In this document: positions 48,601 to 60,626 of the stretch, piece after piece | Position numbering within the stretch: position 1 is the first letter of the stretch | Layout of the letters: every line of letters starts with the position of its first letter | Assembly: GCA_039881045.1 (NCBI GenBank) | Contig: JAYWVB010000013.1 | Span: 558,001 to 622,000 of the forward strand | DNA from: Chaetomium olivaceum | Lineage: Eukaryota; Ascomycota; Sordariomycetes; Sordariales; Chaetomiaceae | Reading direction: 5' to 3' | Length of the DNA stretch: 64,000 nt | Notes under the pieces: generated by a model | What the model was told of the DNA's origin: nothing | The model's database searches: none | The model's input: only the letters and a program-made list of their open reading frames with translations | Position numbers and translations under genes: made by a program

Positions 48601-49786
48601 TCCCGCCCCCACGAAGGAGCGCAGCATGGAGCATGGAGTGTCGGTCCTCGGGGCTTCGGTCGGGCGACGGGGTCTTTTGGAACCCCGCCGAGAGAGAGAA
48701 AAGTTGCCGCGTGGCGCTAGACTGCGTCGGGCTAGACCGCCCATTCGGATCTTGCCGGGGCAGATCGGTCCACCGCCAATCGGTTTCCAGGGTCCTTCCC
48801 GCTCGACATACACGTATCACCGTCTGAGGTGTATGTTGAGAGTCTGGGTTGGTTGGTGTGACAGGTGAAGGCGGTGGAAGAAGCAATTGTCCGAAGCTCG
48901 TGGGTATTTTTGAAAGTTAATGTATTAGAGGTAAAGAATAGAGCGAAGCTTCCCTCACTTTAAACTCCGTTACCGGGAATAACTTGTATGACATTACAAA
49001 TAATGGTGAGAGTTTAGTTCGGCCGAAGTTGATCAGCATATCAGACCAAACAAAAGTCCGAGATGTCGTGCCGCGGTGCCTGAAAAAGCATAAGCTGACC
49101 ACCCCTGTATCGGACGACATGGTAATGAAGCGTGAAAGGTGATGATGTATCGGGGTACATTGTAGCAGGCAAGCAACGTATATCTAAGGCACGGTCTGTC
49201 GTCCTCGGGAGAGCCACCAAACCAGCATTACCCTGTCCTCTCGCATTCGGTATCTCGGACAAAACTCAAGTGAAAGAAAAGGAACAAGATGTCGCGTCTT
49301 CAAAAAACAGGCAAACAAGGATAAACTGAGAAAGAAAAAATGATAAGATAGAGAAAGGAGAAAAGAAACGTGGCTCCTCTCAGTAAGCCCGGATATTGTG
49401 ATATATCGTCCCTAACAACGCAACGTGAGCACAAACAAGGAAGCATAAGAGAGCCGAACCAACGTGGATTGTTTTCCTCCGGTATATGTGTGGGACGAAA
49501 AGAAAAAGAGGGACGAAAAAACCCAAGCGCGATTCCAGATCATAACCTTCCGCTCTCAAGATATCTCAAATCGAAAAAAAAGAAGCCTGCATCATCCCAT
49601 CCCATTCATCAACTCATCAATCCCAACTCCAGCTTCAATCCACAACCCTTTCTTTCTTCTAACCAACCGACCAACCAACCGACCAACCAACCAAACATCA
49701 CCAACTGCATAACTCATACCACCAAACCATATATATCTCCTCCCACTCCCAACCCCAACTCCCAACACCCCCTCTTATCCCACCCC
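45635..49786. other. Long stretch with no convincing gene
   Basis: About 4.2 kb upstream of AUR1 and beyond the kinase 3' end. Overlapping open frames (46611-47429 plus, 48464-48886 minus, 48509-48868 plus) have unlike, low-information composition and no start context. The first kilobase upstream of AUR1 is likely its promoter. A CCAA-type repeat lies near 49664-49700. No tRNA or transposon was recognised. Confidence 0.4.
49664..49700 (+). repeat. CCAA/CCGA microsatellite
   Basis: Alternating ACCAACCG and ACCAACCA units in the presumed 3' region of the kinase gene. Confidence 0.7.
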
Positions 49787-51320
49787 TCAAGACCGCCTCG
49801 AAACACCTCCCCCGCTCCACAGCCCCTTACTCGTCTCCACCACCCTATTCACCTCACTACCCGGCCTCAAGCTCGGGGGCACCGCATACGCCGGCGGCAG
49901 GTGTGACGGCGGCGGGGGTGCATCACCAGCAGGCGCGTCCTCCATGTTGACGTCGTCGCCGTCGTTGTTTCCGTTTCCGTTTCCATTTCCGTTGCTGTTG
50001 CTATGATGGTGCCCGTTGGTGTTGTTGGCAGCTGCAGTCGCCCCCGAGTCGTTTGTTTGGCTCTGCGTGTCGTAGCCGCTGTCTTGGCTCTGGCTCTGAG
50101 GCTGGTTTGCGGATTGTTGGCCGGGGTTGTCTTTGCGCTCGCCGTTGCCGCCCTGGGCTTGGGTCTGATTGCTGTTGCCGTTACCGTTGCCGTTGGCGGC
50201 AGGGCTCCCGCGGACGGGCTCGCGGCTGCGGATGCCGTTCATGAAACCGCCGGCCTGGCCCTCGCGCAGCTTGTTGATGGCGCGCACGGTGTCGATAGCG
50301 GCATGCAGCGTGCGGCGGGCGTTGAAGTTCTTCTTGACCGTCGGCAGCAGGTTGGTGCCCTTGTCGGCGCCCTCGCCGCCGGCCGCCACGCGCGCCCACC
50401 CGGCCACGAACGGGTGCTGCAGCGCCTCGTGCGCCGTCATGCGCTTTCCCGGGTCGATCGTCAGGCACCGCCGGATAAAATCCTTGGCGCTGTCCGATAC
50501 CCCGCGCCAGTACTCGATCGGCGTGAAGCTGTAGTCGGCGTTGAGGATCGCCTGCATTTCTTCAAAGTCAGAATCCCGGTCGAACGGCGTGTAGCCGCAC
50601 AGCAGGAAGTATGTGATAACCCCCAACGCCCACAAGTCGACCGGCTTGCCGTGGCCCGTCTTCTTAAATATCTCAGGCGCCATGTAGCCCGGGGTACCAC
50701 AAGTGGTGGTGAGCACGTGGAACTGCTCCTCGTCCATGATTCGGCTGAGGCCAAAGTCGGCGATCAGAAGGTCGGCGTTGTCTTCTGGGGTTCGGAAAAG
50801 TAGATTCTCGGGTTTTAGATCGCGGGGACGATGCCATGGTCGTGCAGGTAGGCGACGGCCGAAAGAACGGCGCGGATCAGATCGGCGGCGTCCGATTCGT
50901 AGTACGAGCCCTTGCGGCAAATGCGGTCGAAGAGCTCGCCGCCGAGAGCGAGATCGGTGACGAGGTAGAGGTTGTTCATGGTCTCGAAGTAGTCGACTAG
51001 GGTGAGGATGTTCTGATGGCCCATCGACACCTTCTTGAGCACGGCGATCTCATTTCGAACCTGAAGATAGACGGGACGATAGGTCAGACGGGTGGCAGCC
51101 ACCAAGTTCCAGACGAGACAGGACATACCATGTGTTCCCTCCCCGCCATCAACCGCTTGTTAATCACCTTGGCTGCATAGTAGCGCCCCGTGTCGATATG
51201 AATACACTCCTTCACGACGGAGTAGGACCCCGCTCCAAGAACCTTTCCAACCTTGTACCTACAAGGCTGGACTTGCGGCTGCTGGCGGTCGCCCGGCGCT
51301 TGCGCTGCTACCGTGCTCAT
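49787..51320 (-). CDS. Ca2+/calmodulin-dependent protein kinase, one frame break at HRD
   Basis: CaMKI-type Ser/Thr kinase of Ca2+ signalling. Exons (minus): 51320-51129 and 51060-49787; 488 residues after correction. Motifs in order: Gly loop LGAGSYSVV, Lys in YYAAKVIN, DLKPENLLF catalytic loop, DFG in LLIADFGLSR, activation segment TTTCGTPGYMAPEI with the CaMKK-target Thr region, and the autoinhibitory/calmodulin-binding helix NFNARRTLHAAIDTVRAINK. A Gln/Asn/Gly-rich tail of about 170 residues follows. The frame is lost at plus 50824-50827: HDHGIV is followed by an out-of-frame RDLKPEN, and the missing base falls in the His codon of HRD. If true in the genome it would abolish the kinase; I think it is an error. 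Confidence 0.9.
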
Positions 51321-52082
51321 GGTGGTAATGCGATGCCTCACTCAAACCCGACGATTGCTGCCGCGTATCACACGGATCGCGTGTCTCGAGTCGCGGGCGG
51401 TGGACGGGTCGGCGATCCGTAGACAGGTGCGGGGTACGGTGTCGCCTGATAAGTTGATGACCAAACCGAGAAATATCAAGGTTCCCTCGTGGTCTTTGAA
51501 ACAAAACGGGCTTGTGGGAAAAGGCAGTTCAAGGAGGAGTGCGAAACGGCTGCCGTCGGGTACTGGACTGGGAACCCAGGTTTTAGAGTTCAGTTGCAGT
51601 TGCGGGTCGAGGTTGAGCGGGGCACGTTCCGGGTTTAAGTAAAAGGTACTTCGTTCTTCGCAAGTCTCGATGGTTACAAATCGAATTGGCCAAGGCTCCT
51701 CTTAGGCACTATGAATCGCGTGAACGGATCATAGAGCAGCAAAGTCGCAAGATCGCCATACAGAGTCTACCAAAGCAGTCCAGAGGAGATGAGAAAATCA
51801 GGCAAGGCCCTCATCAGGTCGCATGGAACAGAGAGCTATTTCGGGTTAATGATCAGCCGCTGCGCACCTTGATTTGCGACCTTCCGAGTCCTGCCCCTCG
51901 TTCTCACAACCAATCACGGACGAAACCCACCCCCATCAGTCCCAGAAATTCAATGCCGTCTATTCGCACAGTAAAACCTTCACCGACGGCGAATCAGATG
52001 AGAAGCCTGCTCCAGGCTTGGGTATCTTTTTCGGCCAAGAGTAAAACAGCCCTATATCTTATCAACAACACACGATCTCTCC
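51321..52082. other. Kinase promoter / KRE33 3' region
   Basis: 762 bases. No protein-like frame or repeat was recognised. Confidence 0.35.
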
Positions 52083-55000
52083 TCACCTCTTCTTCTCCCG
52101 CTTCGTCTTCTTGGACTTCGAATGCCCCCTATCGCCGCCCTTCTCCTCATGCCCATCCGCTTCCTCGGCCTTGCGTTTTACCTTCGTCTTGACGCTGACG
52201 AGCGGGTTGCCCTTACCGCTCTTGGCCGCCCGCTGCACCTGCTTCTCAGCGTCCTCCCACGCCGACTTGTCACCTGCAATCTCATATCTGGTTTCTATTA
52301 GCACCCGTATAAACAACCAAACGTCCTGGTAGTGGGCTCCTTACTGGTCCAATGGAAGCGAGTCGATCAACTCCCTCTGCTTCGCCCGAAGCTCAGTCAT
52401 TGCCTCGTCGCCCCCTTCCTCAAGCTCGTCCTCCAGGCTGGTCTCGATAGGCGCGTACTTGTTGTCGACCACCTCATCGTCATGCATCCCGGCGGCATTC
52501 TCCCGGCTTACACCAACCTTACTCGGGTCCGGCATCTCAGCCTCGAGGGCTCCGGTAACCAGCGAGCTAAGGTACAATGAGATCTTCCGCATCACCTTGA
52601 TAAAAATAGCCAAAAGCTGCGAGACCGTGACGTTTAGCTCTTGAGCAACAGCGTCAAGATCCTTTCTCTGCATTCCGACGCCCAGTAAGATCGCCTGTTG
52701 CAGCTCAGTGAGCTTGCCGTTCAGTTGTAGCCGGCCGCTGAAGTACAGCTGCGCAATCGTCGGCATTAGATCCAGCACGACGTGGTAGTCGAGCAACCCG
52801 TTGGCATACGACTCCAGACGCTTGTGGTCGAACGGCGTTAGCAACCCATCCAAGTCAGTTTTGGTGAGCGCAACCGGCGCCGTGGATGGGTCCAACCGAG
52901 CGCCCGCGATTGACGATGCCTCGATGGTCAACGCTAGGGTAGGCGAGAACTCGCGGAATTTGAATGAGAGGAGAGATAAGAAGCGGCGGTGGAAGTCGTT
53001 GGCGAACGCACCAAGCCAGCTCGGGTCATTCCCGTCTTGGAGCGGCCGGATCATAACACATGTGTGTTCCCCGTCAGTTCGTTCGCAGTTTGCCTCTGTT
53101 CCCCGATCAGTATCTTGTATCATCACCGGCTATTTGAAAGCACTTACCAAGTAGACTGGGGCAAACGCGGCCCGTTTCCAAAACTTGTGCAGATCACCGG
53201 TCAAGCCGTAGCTGACGCCCATATAGTCGAGTTTCTCGGGCCGGCGTTCTGCCAGTTTGGCGAAAAGCGGTGGTAGCTCGTTCATGTCTCGGACTTTGAT
53301 GTCGTCAAAAAGGCTGGCCTCTGCAAGCTCGGCATCTGTGACTCTGGGAAGGGATTGCTGCAAAGCACGGCTTCCATCCTCCGAGAGGTCGGCAAATTTC
53401 CCCTCGTAGTACTCGACCAGGAGTTGAAGCGCCTTGGAGCCGTACCCCATTGACATGTACTCGGGGTTCGTCGCAATGCGAACGACCCGAGCACCTGACA
53501 GGGAAGCAAACTCGTCGTCCTGGAATTGCTGGCTGACCAGCCACGGAATCAGATCACCGGCGGGTTGCTGGCCTCTGCCCAGGCTGTTCAGGATGCTCTG
53601 CTTGCTGATCTTGCCTTCCAACGACACCTGGATCACGCAGAGAGGTTCCGGTAGGCGGCCCTCGACAATGGGACCAGTGAGGACAAACAGCTCGTGCGCC
53701 GGCGCATCGCTCATGAGCTGCAGGTCATTCGGAGAGTTCTTGTAGTGACTTGCAACGTAGAGGGCGACCATTTGCTGCAAGAACTTCTCCGAGACGGGAT
53801 GGAAGGAGAAGAGCGTGTCGCGGTTGACATGCAGTAGCTCGCACTGCGAAGGGTCCGGGCATCCTTGAGTGCTGAGTTTTGACTTTGGTAGTGTCGCGTC
53901 CAAGCAGAGGAGTGTGTTCAGCCACTTCTCCACTTTGTCCCCCTGGGCATAACGGATGGGCTCGGAGAGAGTGATCTCCTTGAGCGACCGTCCGCCCACT
54001 GCAACGGTCTCCTTGGTCGCCCGCCCACTCGAGCGATCGACTTCAACCGCGCCGCCGCTGTTCGGATTGGCGCCAGCCCGAGATTGCTCCCTCAGTTGCT
54101 TAATTAGCTTCAACGAGAGCGAGCGGCCTGTGCCCTCATAACCGCTGATTGTTGAAGCCATGAACACCAGATACGGACCCATCAGCTTCTTCACCAGAGG
54201 CAAGGGAATAGCCGCCGCTTCGTCAATGACCACCAGCTCAGCCTGTCCCAGAACATGGCTGTCCTGGGGCCGGATGTACTGAATGGTCTGCCGGTGATTC
54301 CTGTGGATGTTGACTCGGACAATGGCTTTGTTGAAATCGGGATTCGTAGATTGAATAATGGAGTAATCGGCATGGTCTTTGTAGTCGAGGGCGTCGAAGC
54401 CCTTGAACACAAACTCGAAGAGCGTCTTCAAGTTTTCTGGCGATGGCGAGGTGATGAAGATGTTGCTGTATCCGTATGCGACCGCAGCTGCGATAGCCAC
54501 ACCCATGGCTGCTGATTTACCACGACCACGCGCTGCGGTCAGGGTGACGGTGTTCCGCAGCGTCTTCTCCGCAATGGCATCCACAAATGTAAGCAAGGCC
54601 TTTGCTTGATCCGTCGTGCGGGCTAGCTTGACGAGAGACCCTATCGGCTGAGTGTCTTGGAGAGAGTCCTTCATCTTTTCCAGCTCTTGCGTTGCCGCAC
54701 TCTTGGGTTCGTCCTCGTCTGGCGGTGGGAGAGGCTTTACGCCCTTTCCGCCCGATATCGGCAAAACGTTCAGCTCGTCGTCGATCACGAGACATGATTC
54801 ACAACCTCCAAGAGATAGAATGAAGCGCTCGTTAAACCTCGCAACAACGTCGTCGTGGGCCTCGGTCCGGTACCGCGAGTGGACATCCATGGAAAGGGAA
54901 TACAGCTGCTTCAAACTGTTCATGCCCTTTAGCAAGAGCACGACCAAGCCCCCACCCTCAACGGTCTCGATAGTTCGGGCAAGGATATTCGGTGTCATGG

Positions 55001-55517
55001 CCTCGAAATCTTGCAGAATGCACTGCCCCGTATGTCAGCTTTCCGGCCTGCTGTGGCCGCGGTGGTGGCAGGCCCAAACTCACCATGCCATATGTGTTTC
55101 CCAAGATTTTGTCGGTCTCCTTGTAGTAGACATAGCGAATGTCATGGAGCGAGATAAAAAGCTCGAAGGGGTCTTCGGAATTGGCCTCGCGTGTGCCTCG
55201 CTTGATCTCCTTCTTGATCTTGTTCTCGCGCTTCTTCCGGTGACTTGTGAAGCCGAGGAGCTTGTTCTTGTACGCCCAGAGAACCGACTTGTTTTGCCTC
55301 ACGTCCATGCTCGACATGATGTAGTACAGATGCACAATGGCATCCTTCGAGTGGTCGCCGACCACGACGAAGAAGCTGCGCTTCTTCTCCTGGAGGCCAT
55401 TGCGGATGAGGGTGGGGATCCGTGAATCTCTGCAATGCGTAAGTCGTCAGTACGCGATCCTAACTCGGCATCCAAGGCTTTGCCATGGCGTTCTTACACT
55501 GTCTTTTGGGTCGACAT
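52083..55517 (-). CDS. KRE33: NAT10/KRE33 RNA cytidine acetyltransferase, one frame break
   Basis: ATP-dependent N4-acetylation of cytidine in 18S rRNA (and Ser/Leu tRNA), essential for small-subunit biogenesis. Exons (minus): 55517-55498, 55429-55084, 55022-53148, 53095-52345 and 52287-52083; 1,065 residues. The tiny first exon codes MSTQKT. TmcA N-terminal domain (SFFVVVGDHSKDAIVHLYYI), RecA-like helicase with P-loop LTAARGRGKSAAMG and VVIDEAAAIPLPL, GNAT domain (VVRIATNPEYMSMGYGSKAL) and C-terminal tRNA-binding region with basic tail KKTKREKKR. One base is missing in a four-base C run at plus 53069-53072, just after the exon 4 acceptor (RQTANELTG then EHTCVMIRPL). It is a neighbour of the RF-1-domain gene in the same direction. 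Confidence 0.93.
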
Positions 55518-55741
55518 GATCGCGGCTGTTGGCAGATCCGGGCTGAGAACAGACACGATGGAGGGGCCCAAAATTTACAGGTCGCAGAGGTACAGGAGCT
55601 CAATTATTTTTATTCTGCCGGGCGGTATGACTCCTGATATCCACTTTTGGCACCACCAGCTGCAGCACCCCAGTCACTAACCGACGACACCCCTGTCACT
55701 TACAGCAAGCGCCGGAAAGTCATGCTGCCTGAGGGCCGAGC

Positions 55742-56449
55742 TCAGTCCCAAGAGCCTTTGCGGGATGACTTCTTCAAGCTCTGTTGTTTCTTTGACTTCA
55801 TGCGAGCTTCATTGGCGCCTTTTTTTCTAGTTGTATTGTCAATATGAAAAAGAATTGGACAACTCGCAGGACAATAACTCATCACTCACAGGGCTGCATA
55901 TTTCTTGGCCTTCTCTGGTCTTGTTTCGCCGGGCACTGTCCTCCGATATAGGCCTTGTATTTCTTCAAAGAGCTTTTGGTGGTTCTCGTCTGCATTTGCA
56001 CTGCGACTTCTCTGTGTCTGAGCCTGAATTGTGAGGCAGTCATTTCGACGAGAGTAGTATTTTAGGTCCCGGACACCAGCGTGCAGCAGCTTAGGGAGAA
56101 CCCCCAACAGTTGCGTAACGGGCCATGTAGTTGTGGCCTTGGTTTCGGTCCTGATGATGTCAATGTCTTGTTAATGAACACCAGATGATGATGAGTCCAC
56201 AAACTTGTTTACATGCTGCCCTCCAGGACCGCTGGACCGTGAAAAGGACGTGTTGCCTTCAGGCAAACTGACGGGTTGGAACGACTGATGCCATTTCCTT
56301 GCCTCGGCTAATTCATCTTGATCGAAGGATGCGTCGAATGCTTGGTGTCTCACAGACCGTTGGAAGGCCAGTCCGGGTGCAGGCCATATACTCCACGGCC
56401 ATCTGCTCAACAGAAGAATAGATGAACGGAGGGCATGGTGATTCCGCAT
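55742..56449 (-). CDS. Mitochondrial RF-1-domain peptidyl-tRNA hydrolase (ICT1/Pth4-type)
   Basis: Codon-independent hydrolase expected to free peptides from stalled mitochondrial ribosomes. Exons (minus): 56449-56205, 56150-55890 and 55826-55742; 196 residues, frame intact. The N-terminus (MRNHHALRSSILLLSRWPWS) is basic and non-acidic, as for mitochondrial import. The class I release-factor motif SRSSGPGGQHVNKTETKAT carries GGQ at residues 76-78. No stop-codon-reading domain is present. The C-terminus is Lys/Arg-rich (KSKKQQSLKKSSRKGSWD), which in this family enters the mRNA channel. The stop TGA is at 55744-55742. The intron 1 donor (GTTTGT) is weak but is the only one keeping the family sequence. 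Confidence 0.88.
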
Positions 56450-57289
56450 CTTGTCATCTTGTTTGTACTGCGTAATTCGAGGTCTGAACCAGCTTGAATG
56501 ATATTGACCAGTAAAAATGAACCCACTGATAAACGAATGGCCAAGCAAAATTCACATTGGATCCAATGGTTAACTCTCGTTCACCGACCCGCTAAGCCTA
56601 ATGGAGTAAGTAACCGAGTCTTTTCGCGGGGCATTCGCAAGCCGCCTTCCATGTGGGGAACGAGAATTTTCGTCAGTTGAGCAGACAGCCTTGCACATCC
56701 CCACTCGCTCTCTTGCTCATGCCTGGGCTTGGGCTTGTCTGTCATGGCGGCTTCCTGTCGGCACTTCCAGAATTGGTCCTCCAGGTTCTCGCGGCCCAAA
56801 AAGTTTGATCAGTTCCTTCCAGGTTCCATTCCCACTTCCACCTACCCACAACCTAACACACACCGCACATACGCACATACGCGCACACACTGGGAATTGA
56901 GAATTCGTTCTCCAAGTCGACAGGTTTGCACGCAATACCCCTGCCTCAAATTTATCGTCGCCTTGTGCACTTCCCCAGTTTTCTCTCAGTTTCTCTCCGC
57001 AACTGGCATATTTCAATCGCCAAATCTTATTTCTCCTAACCCGTTTGTTTCCTTTGCCCCTCCCGAGATCAACCTCGAGAATCGAGACTTCCTCATCACA
57101 AAACAAACCAAGGCCAGCACCGCAACTCCCGCTGTATTCTCTCCAGCCTACACTCCGCCCGAGTTCAATGTGAATCGCGCCCAATTGCCTGACTGCTGAC
57201 CTCGGCCCATTATCGACTGCACACCCCAAGGTGGATCGACTTCCATTTTCAACACAGGAATTTGGCCTTCTTCATCACAGCCGTGTTTG
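56450..57289. promoter_or_regulatory. Divergent promoter region, RF-1-domain gene and NAB3
   Basis: 840 bases; the NAB3-side half is C/A/T-rich leader-like sequence containing a CACA/TACGCA run at about 56860-56890. No gene recognised. Confidence 0.4.
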
Positions 57290-60014
57290 ATGTCAGAGCC
57301 ATCCCCAGAAATTGTGGCTATCGCCAGCCCAAGTCCCCTTTCTCCGGTCCCCGTGCCCACCCAGAACGCCATCCAGAACACGGCGGTTCCCATGCTCGAG
57401 GACCAAGCAGCGACCGTCAGCGAATCAGCATCAGCTCATCCCGAGATTTCGCTCCCTGCTTCTCCTAATCCCGTCACAATGGACCCCAACCCGGTGCCCA
57501 GCGGAGCCTCCGACACAATAGTATGGGCGGAGATGACTCGGGCGAGTCTCACGACTCGGCCGACGAGAGTATCGACTACGGCGAGGGCGAGGAGGGGCAA
57601 AATCAGGGGAGAGATGAACCAGATACGGCCAACGATGACTATGCCAGAACATTTGATTCGCCAGCAGCTCATGAGGATCAAGATGAGGCTGAGGAAGCTC
57701 AGCCAGATGTATCAATGGCCTCGATATCCATGAATAGTCCATCTACGCCTGACCCTGCAGCTGTCCCTTCTGATCACCTCCCACCCCTCCGCCGGCCTTG
57801 CCCCGCACCAACGGTGAGGTTCAAGCTCAGGAAACTGCCCTTCCGTCCGAGCAAACTAACGGCTCCGACTATCCCTCCGAGTTGCCGCCTGCCGCGGCGA
57901 GCACCATCCCATCATCCGCGGCGCCTGCCGCAACCTCTGCCACCGAATCTACTGAGACGCAACCCCCAGCTACCCAAGCCTCCAATGGAGCTCCCGCTAC
58001 CACCGCCCCGGCGGCTCCTGCGTCGGCAAATGAAGATGATGCCTCTGTTGACATCCAAAAGCTGGTAGACGACATCACTGCTAGAGCCGCCGCCACAGCC
58101 TCGCCCTCCAACCCGCCAGCGCAAACCACCCCCGTCACCTCTCAAGCTCCCCCCGGTTTCCTTGCCCGTATCTCTCACCCCCCTTCCCTCCCTCCCAAGC
58201 CTTCTCTCCCCAATCCACCAGCTAGCTTGCCCGCCATCCCACCGGCGCACTACTCGTTCCAACCCCGGGGCCACAATGCCCCCGCTGCCCCGGCAATTCC
58301 GATGTCCCTCACCAACCCCGGCACGTCGCATAGTGCGTATGTTGCAAATGAAGGTCTCGCTTCCTTGCCCGCGCCACCACCGGGAGCTTTCGGCGCAACG
58401 TCTCATTCCCATGCCCATCACCTGCCCCATGCCGGAGATGCTTCTTCTGGAAACTACCATGGCTCGTCGACCAAACAGCTTTGGGAGCAGTTCCAGGCCG
58501 ATGAGAAACGATACACGTCGGAAGCCAAGTGGGAAAGGTTCCCGGAGGGCTCGCGTATTTTCATTGGTGAGTCTACCCCCCAGTGCCCTGTTTTGCAATC
58601 ATCGGCTCATTGTGATGGTATAGGCAACCTGTCCAGCGAACGAGTCTCGAAACGCGCGAGTATTCGATGTATTCCACAGGTTCGGCCGGCTGGCGCAGAT
58701 TTCCCTCAAGAGTGCCTATGGTTTTGTCCAGTACCACACCATTGCCGAGGGCAACGCCGCCATGCAAGGCGCCCAGGGCATCGAGCTTGGTGGCCGTAAG
58801 ATTCGTGAGTGGTTTCCTGCTCGTCGACTTTTTTCGCCGTCTAACCAATCTATAGATCTCGAGATCTCGCGTGCGCAAAAGAAAAAGGACGACAGAGATA
58901 GGTCTCCAGACCGTCGAGGCCCGCGGGGCGCTCAGGCGAACGAGCGGTTCGAGACCGGTGATCGTGGTTGGAAGAGAGACGACTACCGGCCGGGGCGTTC
59001 TCCTTCACCGCGCCGGAATGAAGCCCGCGGTAGTCGAGACGGTCACTATCCTCGAGACCGTGGATTCGACAGCCATCAACGCCGCCGATCTCGTTCGCCC
59101 GCACGCTTTAACCGCTACGGTGGTGGCGACGACTCGTACCGGCGTCGGAGCCCCAGCCCGCACCGCAGAGCCCCATCCGATGGTGATCGGTTTGACTTGC
59201 CTCGCCGGTTTGGGGCCGATGTTCCCGACGTGCAAATCCTCCTGCTTCAAGAGGTCTCGAGAGAGTTCGTCGGTTGGGTCCAGGGAGCTTTCCATAACAA
59301 GGGGCTGAAGACCGATGTTATGTATCTCAATCCTCGGTTCCCTCGGGAGACGGTGCTGCAGCGTCAGGTTGTCGAGGGCGTGTATGCCATCGTCGATCTG
59401 GATTATGGCGCCCAGACCAAAGGCAAGATTCCCGTCCAGGTATTCATCCGATCTGGAGGCAGCAGCGTCCGCTTCGAACTGTACCAGGACGTGGATCCTC
59501 CCATCGCAGCCGAGCTCGTCGCGCGAGAGAAGTCCCAGTCGGCAGCGCACCTCGCCCAGCCGCAAGCGCCCTACGCGCCCAATCACTACGCTCACCCTCC
59601 TCATCAAGCGCAGGCACCGCCTGCCGGCTATCCCTACCAGCCCTACCCTCAGCAGGCCGTCCTCCCTGCACAGCCGCAGCCAGCGCCTGGTGCCGACCTC
59701 GCAAGTATGGTCGGCGGCCTCGACAACTCGGCTCTCCAAGCCCTCTTGGCGTCACTACAGAACCCCCAAGCGGGCGCCACCCAATCGTACCCTGGCATCC
59801 CGGCGGTCAACGCACCGCAGGCTGCCCAGATCGACATGAATGCCTGCTTGGCAACCTCCGGAGCGCCGCCGCAGCGCAGCCTGCGTCACCGAGCTACGGG
59901 GCCGCTCCCGCCTATGGTGTGCCCGTGGGTGCCGCTCCCGGCGGTTACGGCGGCATGGACCCAGCGCAGCAGGTTCAGACAATTATGGATCAGCTGAAGC
60001 GTGCTGCCCACTAG
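57290..60014 (+). CDS. NAB3: NAB3-like RNA-binding protein (RRM), four frame breaks
   Basis: Nuclear RRM protein; in yeast NAB3 works with NRD1 and SEN1 to terminate and process short non-coding transcripts. Exons: 57290-58566, 58624-58804 and 58856-60014; 872 residues after correction. Order: disordered acidic/Pro-rich N-terminus; RRM with RIFIGNLSSERVSKR, VFDVFHRFGRLAQISLKSAY and GFVQYHTIAEGNAAMQG; Arg/Ser/Asp-rich stretch; a folded C-terminal block (DVQILLLQEVSREFVGWVQG); Pro/Gln-rich tail ending QQVQTIMDQLKRAAH. Breaks: about 57515-57530 and 57781-57790 (one missing each), 58651-58661 (net one extra, inside the RRM) and 59841-59848 (one missing). An alternative start is the ATG at 57523, directly after the first break. 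Confidence 0.85.
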
Positions 60015-60626
60015 TGCCAGGTCGGAGTCGGCAAGTGGTAATAGTAGGTGTGTGGGTGAGCAAGGGAAAATCCGCGCTGGTGGACTTTGAGCTGCTGGAA
60101 CGCGCGGGACGGGCAGTTTCGCAGTTGTGGTACGATGATCAGTTCTGTACCATGGTGCTCAAGACAGCGCAGGTTTCAAGATGGAGCAGGTCGGTGGTGG
60201 CTACACGACGAAGATTCGTCATGCATATTTGGAAGTTTCTCGATACCGGGCCACGCGGCCTCGTGTCCAGCGATGATATTTTACGGTTTCATGGTTTTTT
60301 AAGGGATGCACAGGCGCTCCGGCTCGGAGGGGAATTGGGTCTGTGCTGTTGTTTGCATTGCGAGTGAGACTTGGGTCAGAGATAATTGACGCAAGCTACT
60401 TGGCCAACTGTGGTGTAGTTCTGGCAATAGGAGTTTTGCCTTGCTTGTCTCGCTGTCACGCGAGAGATAGATTCAACAATTTCTAGCGCGTTTGCCTTGT
60501 TACTCGTACAACCCGAAGTGCTAACCAGACTTCATCCTCCTTGCCCCCTCCCTCAGATTCCGTGCATGTATTTTGAAATCAAAACCTCGTCCAGTCACCA
60601 AACTCCAAGACTCTCAAGGGCCAGAA
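60015..60626. other. Tail-to-tail spacer, NAB3 and RTA1-family gene
   Basis: 612 bases of presumed 3' untranslated sequence on both strands; nothing recognised. Confidence 0.35.

Noticed and set aside
50003..50803. 266-codon plus-strand frame opposite the CaM kinase
   Set aside because: Antisense shadow of a conserved kinase domain.
54652..55425. 257-codon plus-strand frame opposite KRE33
   Set aside because: Antisense shadow; it also spans the KRE33 intron.
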